A stretch of 60,423 nucleotides of DNA from assembly GCA_020348305.1 (NCBI GenBank), contig CP070746.1, positions 6,097,313-6,157,735 of the forward strand. Reading direction: 5' to 3'. Position numbers and translations under genes: made by a program. The notes below the pieces were generated by a model. It did not search any database, was not told the origin of the DNA, and saw only the letters and a program-made list of their open reading frames with translations. This document shows positions 25,972 to 35,432 of the stretch, in pieces; within the stretch, counting starts at the first letter, position 1; each line of letters begins with the position of its first letter. The DNA is from Desulfobacterales bacterium. Its GTDB lineage: Bacteria > Desulfobacterota > Desulfobacteria > Desulfobacterales > JAHEIW01.

Positions 25972-27105
25972 ATGTCAATTAAAAGAATAACTAGGCGAAA
26001 ATTTCTCGAGTTAATGGGAATCGGGATTGGTGCTGCAGGAACTGCTCAATTCATGCCTCTCGGCAAGACAATCCCAGACGCGAAAGCTGCTGCAAAGGTG
26101 AAAACTCCACCGGACCAGCTAATGCGCCAAAAATTAGCTAAATCCACTTTCGATTGTTCTAAATATAAAAAAGATCCGCCCTGGAGGTTAGCTTTTGTTA
26201 CCCAGGGCAAGACAAATTCCTGGGTCGTCATGTTCGACGCCCACGTCGATTATGCCGTTCAAGTTAAGTACAAGGGGCTGTTCAGCGATTTCTTCTACGG
26301 TGACTCCCAGGGGAATGCCGAGCGGCAGCTTGACGTGTATGAGGACGCGCTGGTGTGGCGGCCGGATGTCATGCTTCTTGCACCCATGGGACAAGCAGCG
26401 ATCTCCGCCAGTGTGGATGAAACCATGGAAATGGGTATCCCGATCATCTACAACTCATCCCGAGCAGAATCCGACAATTTCGTTACGTGGGTGGAGGCCA
26501 GCAATTACCGTCAGGGTGCAGTCTTTGCGGAGTGGTTAGCCAAGAAAATGAATTATAAGGGAAAATACATTGCACTCAGCGGCATCGCGGGCCTTAGTGT
26601 TGTTGAAGACCGCCTGCGGGGTGCGCGTGACGTCTTTTCTCAGTATCCCGGCATAGAGGAGTTGGGCCAAGCGTACTGCGACTTCTCACCTGCCAAAGGC
26701 AAACAAGTCACCGAAGCCTTTCTCGCCGCTCATCCGAAAATAGATGCGGTATGGTCGGGAAGCGGACTGCAATGCTGGGGCGCCATTGAGGCCTTTGTGG
26801 AAGCCGGCCGCGACATCCCGCCGGTATCGGGTGAGGATCTCAATGGATTTCTGCGTATTTGCAAAAAGTACAATGTTGACTTCATCGCCGTGAACTATCC
26901 GGTCGAAATCGGCTTGCATGCTGTCGACGCTGTCGTAAAAACAATGCGTGGCGAAACGGTTCCCAGATATATTGATGTGCCCATTGTGAAGTTCGGTAAA
27001 AAGGATATCGACAAATACTTACGCCCTGACCTCAGCGATGATTACTGGGCGATACATAAGTTGCCGGAGGATTGGATCCAAAAACTCGGGTTCAAAAAAA
27101 AGTAG
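25972..27105 (+). CDS. CUT2 substrate-binding protein with Tat signal, system 1
   Basis: 377 aa, Peripla_BP_4 fold. The N-terminus has a twin-arginine motif TRRKFLELMG followed by a hydrophobic stretch, so it is predicted to be exported folded by Tat. The mature part (from about residue 55) is homologous to the binding protein at 40671: both have WGAIEA/GLGAVEA hinge blocks and a near-identical ending (RPDLSDDYWAIHKLPEDWI against RPDLTDQYFAVHELPEAWI). The ATG has AGGAGGTACAGGC. Ligand unknown; family ligands are sugars, polyols and autoinducer-2. Confidence 0.9.
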   Translation: MSIKRITRRKFLELMGIGIGAAGTAQFMPLGKTIPDAKAAAKVKTPPDQLMRQKLAKSTFDCSKYKKDPPWRLAFVTQGKTNSWVVMFDAHVDYAVQVKYKGLFSDFFYGDSQGNAERQLDVYEDALVWRPDVMLLAPMGQAAISASVDETMEMGIPIIYNSSRAESDNFVTWVEASNYRQGAVFAEWLAKKMNYKGKYIALSGIAGLSVVEDRLRGARDVFSQYPGIEELGQAYCDFSPAKGKQVTEAFLAAHPKIDAVWSGSGLQCWGAIEAFVEAGRDIPPVSGEDLNGFLRICKKYNVDFIAVNYPVEIGLHAVDAVVKTMRGETVPRYIDVPIVKFGKKDIDKYLRPDLSDDYWAIHKLPEDWIQKLGFKKK

Positions 27106-27185
27106 ACAAACAATGAGTCGGACGGTAGGAGGGCAAAAGGCATGATTGCCTTCCTGCCCCCATATCGTTTTTTTGTTGGAAAGTT

Positions 27186-28724
27186 ATGGATTTGACGCAA
27201 GCCAATTTGTTAGAAATGCGACAGATTAGAAAAACTTTCCCTGGCGTGACGGCGTTGGACCGAGTTGATTTCTCCTGCCGTCAAGGGGAAATTCATGGAC
27301 TTATCGGAGAAAACGGCGCAGGAAAATCCACCTTGGTCAAAATCCTGGCTGGGGCATACCACGCAGATGGCGGGGAAATTGTCTTCGACGGCGAAAACCG
27401 ACGCTTCACGTCACCACATGATGCCCAGCAGGCGGGCATTGGCATCATTTATCAGGAATTTACGCTCCTTCCCGACATGAGCGTGGCTGACAATATTTTT
27501 TTGGGTCGTGAGATTCTTCTGCATGGATTCGTGAATCATCACCACATGAGAACCGAGGCCCTTAAAATACTCGACAGATTGGGTGGCAATATTCGCGCTC
27601 AACAATTAGCCGGGCAACTTACCGTCGCACAACAGCAGCGGGTTGAGATCGCAAAAGCGCTCTCTTTGGATGCACGACTCATCATTATGGATGAGCCATC
27701 GGCCGCGCTGGGTGGCCATGAGTTGGATATGCTGTTTGAGATAATGCGCTCGTTGAAATCGGAAGGCGTGACCTTGATTTATATTTCTCACCGCTTGAGC
27801 GAAATTTTTGAGATCTGTGATCGGGTAACGGTACTAAAGGATGGTGAGCGAGTCGGTGTGAAATTCGTGGCCGAGACGGATGAATCCGAGCTCGTTCGCA
27901 TGATGGTCGGTCGCGACTTTGAAGATGTTTTCCCACCTCTTTCCGAGCAAGCCAATGAGCATGTTGTTCTTAAAGTCGGAAATCTGAGTTGCGGTGAAGG
28001 AGTCCAAGATGTGACCTTTGACATACGTTCGGGTGAGATTCTGGGTATCGCCGGTCTGGCTGGCTCCGGGCAAACGGAGTTGGTGCGAGCGATTTTTGGT
28101 GCGGACAGCGAGGTCAAGGGAGACATCGAGTTGAACAATGAGCCGGTGCACATATCCTCTCCAAAACGAGCCATTCAAGCGGGAATCACGATGGCACCTG
28201 AGGATCGAAAAACGCATGGATTGTTGTTGGACATGTCGGTGGGGAAAAATATCACCCTGCCCATCGTGAAACGATTCTTACGCTTTCTGGGCCTGTCATC
28301 CAAGAAGGAGACGGAAACGGTTGAGCGGTTGATCGCGAATTTAGACATCCGTATAACCGGACACGATCAAAAGGTGGGGCAGCTCAGTGGAGGCAATCAG
28401 CAAAAGGTGGTTCTTGCGAAGTGCCTCGGGTGTGAGCCGAAAGTTCTGCTACTGGATGATCCGACTCGAGGCGTCGACGTGGGTGCCAAATTTGAGATTT
28501 ACAGACTGATCAGAGATCTGGCCAACAATGGGGCGGCTATTCTTTTCATCTCTTCGGAACTTCCGGAGATACTGGGTATGAGCGATCGCATACTTGTTTT
28601 AAGTAGGGGTCGACTGATGGGCATCCTGGATGGAAAGCAAGCCACTGAAGAACGCATCATGGAGCTTGCAACCGGAACAAATTCTCAGGTTGAAGCAATA
28701 GGAGAAGCTGTTCATCATGGCTGA
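27186..28724 (+). CDS. CUT2 ABC ATPase with two nucleotide-binding domains (RbsA-like), system 1
   Basis: 512 aa, standard RbsA/MglA size. NBD1: GENGAGKST, LTVAQQQRVEIAKAL (an LTVAQ variant of LSGGQ), LIIMDEPSAALGG. NBD2: GLAGSGQTEL (degenerate Walker A, typical), LSGGNQQKVVLAKCL, VLLLDDPTRGVDVG. In the second domain the Walker B region has Asp-Asp (LLDDPTRG) where DEP is usual; this is seen at the catalytic Glu position and would favour hydrolysis at only one site. It overlaps the next permease gene by 8 bp. In system 2 the same two genes are fused. Confidence 0.92.
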   Translation: MDLTQANLLEMRQIRKTFPGVTALDRVDFSCRQGEIHGLIGENGAGKSTLVKILAGAYHADGGEIVFDGENRRFTSPHDAQQAGIGIIYQEFTLLPDMSVADNIFLGREILLHGFVNHHHMRTEALKILDRLGGNIRAQQLAGQLTVAQQQRVEIAKALSLDARLIIMDEPSAALGGHELDMLFEIMRSLKSEGVTLIYISHRLSEIFEICDRVTVLKDGERVGVKFVAETDESELVRMMVGRDFEDVFPPLSEQANEHVVLKVGNLSCGEGVQDVTFDIRSGEILGIAGLAGSGQTELVRAIFGADSEVKGDIELNNEPVHISSPKRAIQAGITMAPEDRKTHGLLLDMSVGKNITLPIVKRFLRFLGLSSKKETETVERLIANLDIRITGHDQKVGQLSGGNQQKVVLAKCLGCEPKVLLLDDPTRGVDVGAKFEIYRLIRDLANNGAAILFISSELPEILGMSDRILVLSRGRLMGILDGKQATEERIMELATGTNSQVEAIGEAVHHG

Positions 28725-29694
28725 CGTTGAGATGAATAACCGTGTATGGTCCCACAAAACTCAGCATTTCTTCGAAACACACTCACGCTTCATCATCGTT
28801 GTGCTGGTGCTTCTGTCGTTGGCAATTTTGGGCAGTGTTGCTTCGCCGTACTTCCGTTCTTCTCGAAATTTGCTCAACTTTGGACGCAAAATGGTTGTCG
28901 TTCTGACCATGTTGAGCATCGGCCAAACAATGGTCATGATTGCCGGTGGTATCGATCTCTCTGTCGGCGCAATGGTCAAACTCATCGGCGTCTTTAGTGC
29001 GGGAATGATGCTGGGAGAGCAGGGGCGTCTCATTCCGGTATCGCTGCTGTGCCTGGGTTTTGGCGGCCTAGTGGGATTGGTCAATGGGCTGATTGTAACC
29101 AAGGCCAGGGTTGCCCCATTCATCGCGACGCTTGGTATGATGTCGATTTTACGCGGCATTGCATTCGGCTATACAACTACGCCGATTGGATCGGTACCCA
29201 AATCGATGCGTTTCCTGGCACGCGGGATGGTGGGCCCCTTTCCATTTGCATTGTTTGTTATCATCCTGTTCATCGTGGTTGCATGCTTCGTTCTAAAATA
29301 TACACGCTTTGGCAGGCATTTGTATGCTGTCGGAGGTAACGATGAAATCGCACGCCTGACAGGCATCAATGTGGACCGCACAAGAATCCTGACGTATGTC
29401 GTTTCAGGTGGTCTGGCGGCTCTAGCGGGTCTTTTCATGGTAAGCCGTATGGGTGTTGGTGAGCCGGATATCGGAGAGGGGCTGGAGTTGGATTCTATTA
29501 CAGCCGTCATTTTGGGCGGCACCAGCCTGGCAGGTGGCGTTGGGGGCATCTTAGGAACGGTTGCCGGTGTGCTGATTCTTGGGTTGATCGACAATATTTT
29601 GAACCTGCTGCGGGTCTCATCATTCTATCAACTCGTCGTGAAGGGAATCATTATTCTCATCGCGGTTTCCATCCATCGCGCAAAACGTCAGTAA
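28717..29694 (+). CDS. CUT2 ABC permease, system 1, second subunit
   Basis: 325 aa RbsC family. SIGQTMVMIAGGIDLSVGAM, FIATLGMMSILRGIAFG, RFGRHLYAVGGNDEIARLTGI, GEGLELDSITAVILGGTSLAGG. The ATG overlaps the ATPase gene by 8 bp, indicating coupled translation. It is more like the permease half of the fused protein at 41796 (for example the shared FIATLGMMSI and SRMGxG blocks) than like the first permease at 24869, so the two permease types in each system form separate paralogous lines. Confidence 0.92.
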   Translation: MADVEMNNRVWSHKTQHFFETHSRFIIVVLVLLSLAILGSVASPYFRSSRNLLNFGRKMVVVLTMLSIGQTMVMIAGGIDLSVGAMVKLIGVFSAGMMLGEQGRLIPVSLLCLGFGGLVGLVNGLIVTKARVAPFIATLGMMSILRGIAFGYTTTPIGSVPKSMRFLARGMVGPFPFALFVIILFIVVACFVLKYTRFGRHLYAVGGNDEIARLTGINVDRTRILTYVVSGGLAALAGLFMVSRMGVGEPDIGEGLELDSITAVILGGTSLAGGVGGILGTVAGVLILGLIDNILNLLRVSSFYQLVVKGIIILIAVSIHRAKRQ

Positions 29695-29727
29695 ATAAGG
29701 GCATCTCTCACCAGAAGGAGGGCTTAA

Positions 29728-30519
29728 ATGAAACATCAAAAATATCACATGGCAACGATGACCAATATGCAAGTCGAAGAATATCTTAAGGCAGGTACGA
29801 CCGTGCTTGTTCCCGTAGGCACAACTGAACAACACGGACCTTACGGGCCCCTGTGCACGGATCGGATGATTGCTGAGGAGTTATGCCGCAGGATCGCCCC
29901 CGAGTTGAAGGCACTTGTCGCTCCTCCCATAAGCTACGGACTATCGATTACGCACAAAGGCGTACCGGGGCTGGTCTATGTTAAAATCGAATCTTTTATC
30001 GCATACATCAAGGACATCGCCCTCGCACTTAATGAAGGGGGATTTCGTCGCATTATCTTTATCAATGGCCATTACGACAATGCTGCCGGCGTAAACTACT
30101 CGCTGCGCAGCATATATGACCGCTTTGCCCCTGACACATTAGCGTACTGTCTTAATTATTGGGATACGATGAAGCCTGAAGATGTGGCTACCTATCTGGG
30201 CTGGGATGCAGGCCTGCATGCCAATATTGGTGAAACCTCTGTTATGCTGGCAATCGACCCTGAAAGTGTCGACATGGAGCAAGCCGTAGAAGGTTGGCCG
30301 GACCCGCCCGTAGATATCGAGTCCGACAAGCTCGGCGCTATCCTGGCGGCCATTGTTCCGATTCCGGGCTCCATGTTGAAAGTGACACCTACGGGCGGCT
30401 GGGGTGACCCGAAGGAATCAACCGCTGAAAAGGGCGAGGCCTACCTCAAAATAATCACGGAATCCGTGTTGCGGTTCGTGCGAGATGTTGAGAAAGTGTA
30501 TATCAAGCTATACGGTTAG
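29728..30519 (+). CDS. Creatininase-family amidohydrolase (single domain)
   Basis: 263 aa. Complete metal motifs: VPVGTTEQHGPYGPLCTDRM (E-x-H and Asp, residues about 30-50), FINGHYDNAAG (H-x-D, about 113), and ANIGETSVML (Glu, about 168). This is the intact family pattern, in contrast to the degenerate N-half of the protein at 15369. It probably hydrolyses a cyclic or linear amide in the cytoplasm. AAGGAGGGC precedes the ATG. It sits 33 bp after the CUT2 system 1 genes and about 200 bp before the second HAAT binding protein, so its substrate may come through either importer. Confidence 0.9.
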   Translation: MKHQKYHMATMTNMQVEEYLKAGTTVLVPVGTTEQHGPYGPLCTDRMIAEELCRRIAPELKALVAPPISYGLSITHKGVPGLVYVKIESFIAYIKDIALALNEGGFRRIIFINGHYDNAAGVNYSLRSIYDRFAPDTLAYCLNYWDTMKPEDVATYLGWDAGLHANIGETSVMLAIDPESVDMEQAVEGWPDPPVDIESDKLGAILAAIVPIPGSMLKVTPTGGWGDPKESTAEKGEAYLKIITESVLRFVRDVEKVYIKLYG

Positions 30520-30721
30520 GTTGCCCCATTGCTAAAGAGATGTTGAAAAAGGAATCTCAGCAATATTTTTCTCATTGCCTGACAGATTCCAGCGAATTGG
30601 CAGCTTACTGTTGGACAGGAGTTACAAAAAAGAGAGAAGTTACAGACTACCTTCGGTTAAACGTTGAGACGCGAAGGATAGCTAAGATTAACCCAAATGA
30701 CCATCGAAAGGAGAAAAGAAA

Positions 30722-31993
30722 ATGAGTGAAGAGAAAAAAAAGCGAGACGATGAACAAACACCCAAAATACGAAATCGAAACATCTCTCGGCGGCAGTTCT
30801 TAAAGACTTCCGGTTTGCTGATTGGCGCAAGCGCCGCACCGTCAATTTTTGCATCCTATGGGCGTGTGGCACAAGCTGCGGAAGATCGTATTCGGCTCGG
30901 TATGATGACAACGCTTTCAGGATTTGGCAGCATTCATGCGCCGCCGACAATCAACGCCGCCCACTTGGCTGTTGAGGAGATTAATGCGGCCGGCGGTGTG
31001 CTCGGCAAGCAGGTCGACCTCCTCATCGAGGACAATCATACGGATGTGAACATCGCCGTACAGAAGGGACTCAAGCTGGTTCAGGGCAAGAAGGTGGCAG
31101 CTTTCATCGACTTCGGGTTCTCTAACAGTCGATTTGCCGTGGCTGAAAAGGTCGCACTCGCCCATAAAACGATCATGCTGTCACCGATATTCTATGAGGG
31201 CGGCATCTGCAACCGCTATTTTTTCAACATATGCGCTTTGCCCAATCAGGGCATTGATCCATTTGTGCCCTGGCTGATGAAGGAGAAAGGGGCGAAGTCC
31301 TTTTACGGAATCGGCTCAGCCTACGCTTGGGGCATTGGCTCTATTGATGCCGTTAAGAGAGCGGCTGAAGCGAACAAGGCTAAATTTTTAGGACGGGAAG
31401 AGGCTCCTCTCGGCACTACGGACTGGAGTGCGATCATCGGTAGACTGAAGTCTGCGGCACCGGATGTATGCTTTGTATTCGTAGCCGGAAACGATCTGGT
31501 GACGTTCCTCAAACAGTTCTTTGACTTCGGACTAAATGAGAAGATCCAGCTGGCGTTTACCTACTTCCAGGAGGAGGTAACTCCGACCATTGCTGAGAGA
31601 TACCGAGCCGGCCACATTTCAACTAATACGTGGTACCTTTCTTATGACTCTGCCGAAAGCAAGAAATTTTTAGAGGGCTACTACCGAGTCGCAGGCAAAG
31701 GGACGCTGGTGACGAATTTCGGTGAGGGCACTTACGACGCCATTCATATCTGGGCCAAAGCATGTCAGAAGGCTGGAACAACAGAAACCGAAGCCGTGGT
31801 TGACGCTCTTGAAGGTCTCAGTTTCATGGCGCCGCAAGGAAAGATTACGGTTGATCCCGTATCGCATCATGCCGCCGTACGATGCCTGATAGCTGAGTCC
31901 ACGACGGATCCGAACAATTTCAAAATTCTTGCAGACAAGGGCATCATCCCGCCGAAACCGCCGAAATCCTGTGAAGCCAACAAGTATCGTTGA
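30722..31993 (+). CDS. HAAT-type substrate-binding protein with Tat signal, system 2
   Basis: 423 aa. N-terminal twin-arginine signal NISRRQFLKTSGLLIGAS preceded by a long charged stretch (Lys/Glu/Asp rich, about 20 residues) and ending near AQAAED. Mature part is Peripla_BP_6: RIRLGMMTTLSGFG, CNRYFFNICALPNQG, and a Cys near the C-terminus (PPKSC). It is a paralogue of the Sec-exported protein at 8216. CGAAAGGAG precedes the ATG. No other gene is credible in the 30520-30721 gap. Ligand unknown, possibly an amide. Confidence 0.9.
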   Translation: MSEEKKKRDDEQTPKIRNRNISRRQFLKTSGLLIGASAAPSIFASYGRVAQAAEDRIRLGMMTTLSGFGSIHAPPTINAAHLAVEEINAAGGVLGKQVDLLIEDNHTDVNIAVQKGLKLVQGKKVAAFIDFGFSNSRFAVAEKVALAHKTIMLSPIFYEGGICNRYFFNICALPNQGIDPFVPWLMKEKGAKSFYGIGSAYAWGIGSIDAVKRAAEANKAKFLGREEAPLGTTDWSAIIGRLKSAAPDVCFVFVAGNDLVTFLKQFFDFGLNEKIQLAFTYFQEEVTPTIAERYRAGHISTNTWYLSYDSAESKKFLEGYYRVAGKGTLVTNFGEGTYDAIHIWAKACQKAGTTETEAVVDALEGLSFMAPQGKITVDPVSHHAAVRCLIAESTTDPNNFKILADKGIIPPKPPKSCEANKYR

Positions 31994-32022
31994 TGACGAT
32001 GAAATCGGTTTAAACTGAAGGC

Positions 32023-32049
32023 TGGATAGGCCCGTTGCGGGCCTATCCA
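32023..32049 (+). terminator. Strong intra-operon hairpin between SBP and livH-like gene, system 2
   Basis: A perfect 12-bp stem (32023-32034 with 32038-32049) TGGATAGGCCCG / CGGGCCTATCCA with a TTG loop, 30 bp after the binding-protein stop and 13 bp before the permease ATG. Only a weak T-rich tract follows (TGGATTTATT). It likely stabilises or limits expression so that the binding protein is made in excess over the permeases. System 1 has a 10-bp stem at 9479-9506 in the same place. Confidence 0.6.
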
Positions 32050-32062
32050 TGGATTTATTAAC

Positions 32063-32920
32063 ATGGAATCCATAGTTACGACTATATTCAACGGCGCCAG
32101 TCTGGCAGCGGTTCTTATTTTGATATCGCTTGGCCTAGCAATCATCTTTGGCCTACGAGGCGTGATCAACTTGGCTCATGGTGAGTTCTTTATGTTGGGG
32201 GCGTATACCGTATGGTTGACAGAGAGCATGGGACTGCCGCCGTTCTGGGTCGGGTTTATCTTTGCGCCAATCGTTGTTGCCTGTGCAGGATGGGTGATTG
32301 AGCGGAGTTTTATTCGGTTCCTCTATGAGCGCCCGCTTGAAACCCTCTTAGGCACCTGGGGAGTTAGCATTGTTCTGCGGGAACTCATCAGAATTGTGAT
32401 CGGGCCGGAGCACCGCTATGCAACGCAACCGATTACCGGGCAATTGATGATGTTCGGCTTTGAATACCCCCTTTATCGGTTGGTCATTATTGCTTTCACA
32501 GCGGTGGTCGTCACGTTCGTTATCTTGCTATTCACGCGAACAGACTTCGGACTGCGTGTCCAGGCCACCATACGGGACAGGGGAATGGCGGAGGCCATCG
32601 GAATCAACACCGCCCGAATTGACCAGGCCGTTTTTGTTCTTGGTGCGGGATTGGCGGGACTGGCGGGGGCAGTCATGAGCCCGGTGATCGCTATCAATCC
32701 GAATATGGGGCTCGACTATTTTGCACGGACGTTTCTGGTGGTTATTATCGGTGGAATTGGGAAAATATTGGGTGTTGTGGGCGGTGGCTCGCTGATCGGC
32801 ATGTCAGAGGCGGGTTTCTCAGCATTTTTGAAGCCTGTGGTTGCCCAGGTGATTGTTCTGGCCATGGCCATTGTGGTCATCCGCTTCCGTCCGCAGGGTC
32901 TTTTCGGTAGAAAAACATGA
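32063..32920 (+). CDS. HAAT-type ABC permease (LivH-like, system 2)
   Basis: 285 aa. The block GLAIIFGLRGVINLAHGEFF near residues 25-45 and GGIGKILGVVGGGSLIGM late, ending FRPQGLFGRKT. It overlaps the LivM-like gene by four bases (ATGA). Close paralogue of the protein at 9712; the middle region (RDRGMAEAIGINTARID against NRDMSTALGINVGDID) is clearly related. The ATG is only 13 bp from a strong hairpin, so translation of the permeases may be throttled. Confidence 0.93.
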   Translation: MESIVTTIFNGASLAAVLILISLGLAIIFGLRGVINLAHGEFFMLGAYTVWLTESMGLPPFWVGFIFAPIVVACAGWVIERSFIRFLYERPLETLLGTWGVSIVLRELIRIVIGPEHRYATQPITGQLMMFGFEYPLYRLVIIAFTAVVVTFVILLFTRTDFGLRVQATIRDRGMAEAIGINTARIDQAVFVLGAGLAGLAGAVMSPVIAINPNMGLDYFARTFLVVIIGGIGKILGVVGGGSLIGMSEAGFSAFLKPVVAQVIVLAMAIVVIRFRPQGLFGRKT

Positions 32921-33990
32921 ACTTAAAAGAATTTACGTTAGAAACCGCGAGACCGCATAAAAAGAGCGCGGCGACACTGGCTGCCCGATTACATTTCACC
33001 GGTAAGAGATATGGAACTGGTTTCAAATACGTCTTTTTTCTCGTGTTGCTGGCGATTTTTCCATGGCTGATCTCTTCCTATCAGCTGGACCTGTTGTCGA
33101 AGTTCCTTACGTTCAGCATACTGGCTCTCAGTCTCGACTTGATCTGGGGTTATGCCGGAATCTTGAGTTTTGCTCATTCAGTCTTTTTTGGTTTAGGTAG
33201 TTACGGTTTAGCACTAACGCTCAAATACTGGGGTCACATCCCCGGAGCCACGTACATCGGCATTGCGCTGGCAATTGGATTGCCGTCGTTTTTAGCACTA
33301 ATTATTGGATATGCAATGTTTTTCCGACGTGTTGGGGGCGTTTATTTTGCCATTGTGACGTTCGCATTGGGTGGTATCCTGCACTCCGTCACCATTGTTT
33401 GGATTCGTTTCACCGGTGGGCTGAATGGCCTATATGGTTTTCCCAACCCCCGTTTAGGCATCCCCGGCCTTTGGGAAATTGAGATCACCACCGGCATGGT
33501 TAGAACCTATTATCTAATCGCCGGGGTCTTGGTATTGACATACATTTTTACGCAACGTTTAATGAATTCCCCTTTCGGCCAATTATTACGCGCCATCAAC
33601 GATAACGAAGAACGCGTGGAATCCTTCGGCTATAATGTTCCCGCCGTCAAGCTGGTAATCTTTGTGATCTCCTGTGCGATTGCAGGGATCAGTGGCGCGA
33701 TGTATGTTCCTGTGGGCTTTGTATCAGCAGATATTATGGGAATTCTTTTCTCTACCTCTGCCATCGTATGGGTGGCCGTTGGCGGACGCGGCACGCTTTT
33801 GGGTCCAGTACTGGGAGCCCTGGTGGTTAACTATCTGCAAGTCTATATGAGTGACTTGTTGGTGTTCTATTGGTATTTGATTGTTGGACTGTTTTTTATT
33901 TTCGTCGTTTTGGTTTGGCCCGACGGCATTATTGGGATATTCAATCGCGTAGCACAACGCATTAACAACAGATTGAAAGATTCGGCATGA
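32917..33990 (+). CDS. HAAT-type ABC permease (LivM-like, system 2)
   Basis: 357 aa, about 30 residues longer at the N-terminus than the system 1 paralogue, with a basic leader (AARLHFTGKRYG) before the first helix. Motifs: DLIWGYAGILSFAHSVFFGLGSYG, AINDNEERVESFGYN, WVAVGGRGTLLGPVLGA, and VWPDGIIGIF. ATGA overlaps on both sides. Works with the LivH-like permease at 32063. Confidence 0.93.
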   Translation: MNLKEFTLETARPHKKSAATLAARLHFTGKRYGTGFKYVFFLVLLAIFPWLISSYQLDLLSKFLTFSILALSLDLIWGYAGILSFAHSVFFGLGSYGLALTLKYWGHIPGATYIGIALAIGLPSFLALIIGYAMFFRRVGGVYFAIVTFALGGILHSVTIVWIRFTGGLNGLYGFPNPRLGIPGLWEIEITTGMVRTYYLIAGVLVLTYIFTQRLMNSPFGQLLRAINDNEERVESFGYNVPAVKLVIFVISCAIAGISGAMYVPVGFVSADIMGILFSTSAIVWVAVGGRGTLLGPVLGALVVNYLQVYMSDLLVFYWYLIVGLFFIFVVLVWPDGIIGIFNRVAQRINNRLKDSA

Positions 33991-34724
33991 AGTGTCTCGA
34001 GATAAACAAGGTGACCAAACGTTTTGGGGGGTTGACTGCCATCAAAGACTTAAATCTCAAAATTGATGAGAGTGAACTGCGCTGCATTATTGGGCCCAAC
34101 GGAGCTGGAAAAACCACGATATTCAACCTCATCTGCGGCAACCTGGAACCTGATGACGGGCAAATTCTTTTCAAGGGCGAGTCTCTAAATGGCATGTCGG
34201 TTGCCGAGAGGAGCCGCCTGGGCATAGGACGAAAATTCCAATCCCCGGCTATTTTCGGCTGTCTAACTGTTCGGGACAATCTAGAAGTGGCTGCATTGGG
34301 CAAAGCCTCGATACGAAAAATCACCTCTCCCAGAACAGGGAAACTCCAATACCAAGTTGAAGAAGTGCTTGAAAAAATCGAGCTCAAGGATAAACGGGAT
34401 ACCGTTGCGCAGGAGCTCTCGCATGGTGAAAAGCAATGGCTGGAGATTGGTATGGTGTTAACCAGCAGTCCATTGCTATTGCTTTTGGATGAACCGACAG
34501 CAGGCATGACGCCGGCTGAAACATACAGAACTTCTAAACTGATTCAACGAATTTGTGAAGAAATACCTGCGATTGTAATTGAGCACGATTTGAAATTCGT
34601 GCGCGAAATTGGAACAGATATCACGGTCCTTCACCGTGGCAGTATTTTAGCCGAAGGACCTATCGACGAAATCGCACAGGATGAGACCGTACGGCAAGCA
34701 TACCTCGGAAAGAAAGGTCTTTGA
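33987..34724 (+). CDS. HAAT-type ABC ATPase (LivG-like, system 2)
   Basis: 245 aa. Walker A GPNGAGKTT near residue 38, GRKFQSPAIFG, signature LSHGEKQWLEIGMVL, Walker B LLLLDEPTAGMTPAE, H-loop VIEHDLKFVREIG. Overlaps LivM-like by four bases and LivF-like by one base (TGATG). The signature and following residues match the system 1 LivG-like protein at 11569, confirming that the two HAAT operons are paralogous copies. Confidence 0.93.
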   Translation: MKCLEINKVTKRFGGLTAIKDLNLKIDESELRCIIGPNGAGKTTIFNLICGNLEPDDGQILFKGESLNGMSVAERSRLGIGRKFQSPAIFGCLTVRDNLEVAALGKASIRKITSPRTGKLQYQVEEVLEKIELKDKRDTVAQELSHGEKQWLEIGMVLTSSPLLLLLDEPTAGMTPAETYRTSKLIQRICEEIPAIVIEHDLKFVREIGTDITVLHRGSILAEGPIDEIAQDETVRQAYLGKKGL

Positions 34725-35419
34725 TGCTACATTTGGAAAATACAAGCTTCGGATACGGCCCTATTACGATTTGCCAGAATATCAATCTCGAAATCAAAGC
34801 GGGTGAGATTGTGTGCTTGTTGGGCCGCAATGGCATGGGCAAAACCACGACACTGGAAGGCATCATGGGGCTAAACGATCAGCATACCGGCCGTGTACAT
34901 CTCAAAAATGAGAACATTTCCTCAAAGCCGGCACATAAACGTGCACGTCTGGGTATTGGACTTGTGCCACAAGGCCGTAGAATCTTCGCCGATATTTCCA
35001 TTCGTGATAACCTGCGTTTGGGAACACTTGCCGGAAACGACAAATGCCAGCCGATTCCGGAGATGATCTTGGAATCCTTCCCGATCCTGAGCGAAAGGCT
35101 TAACCAAAAGGCCAACACGTTAAGCGGGGGAGAGCAGCAGATGCTGGCAATCGGGCGTGCATTAGCCGGCGAGCCTCAATTAATCTTGCTCGACGAACCC
35201 TCCGAAGGTCTCGCACCGATAGTGGTCGAAGCGATTGGCGAACTGATTTCACACCTCAGGAGTCACGGAATGACGATTTTCATCGCCGAACAAAATCTTT
35301 CTTTTGCTCTCGACGTGTCTGATAGAGGCTATGTAATGGAAAAGGGACGGATCGTCCTGGATGGAGACACTGAATTGCTGCAAAGCCACAAAACCGTCCG
35401 TGAGTATCTCGTCGTCTAA
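34724..35419 (+). CDS. HAAT-type ABC ATPase (LivF-like, system 2)
   Basis: 231 aa starting at ATG 34724, which overlaps the previous TGA by one base; a TTG one codon earlier is possible. Walker A GRNGMGKTT, GLVPQGRRIFADISIRDNL, signature LSGGEQQMLAIGRAL, Walker B LILLDEPSEGLAP, and AEQNLSFAL. Last gene of the second HAAT operon. A small hairpin (35433-35450) follows. Confidence 0.93.
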   Translation: MLHLENTSFGYGPITICQNINLEIKAGEIVCLLGRNGMGKTTTLEGIMGLNDQHTGRVHLKNENISSKPAHKRARLGIGLVPQGRRIFADISIRDNLRLGTLAGNDKCQPIPEMILESFPILSERLNQKANTLSGGEQQMLAIGRALAGEPQLILLDEPSEGLAPIVVEAIGELISHLRSHGMTIFIAEQNLSFALDVSDRGYVMEKGRIVLDGDTELLQSHKTVREYLVV

Positions 35420-35432
35420 ATCTCACTGGGCA

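Noticed and set aside
30540..30725. 61-codon frame ending in ATGA overlap with the Tat-type binding-protein gene
   Set aside because: No spaced Shine-Dalgarno, composition unlike a protein, no recognisable similarity; the overlap with the next start is probably chance.
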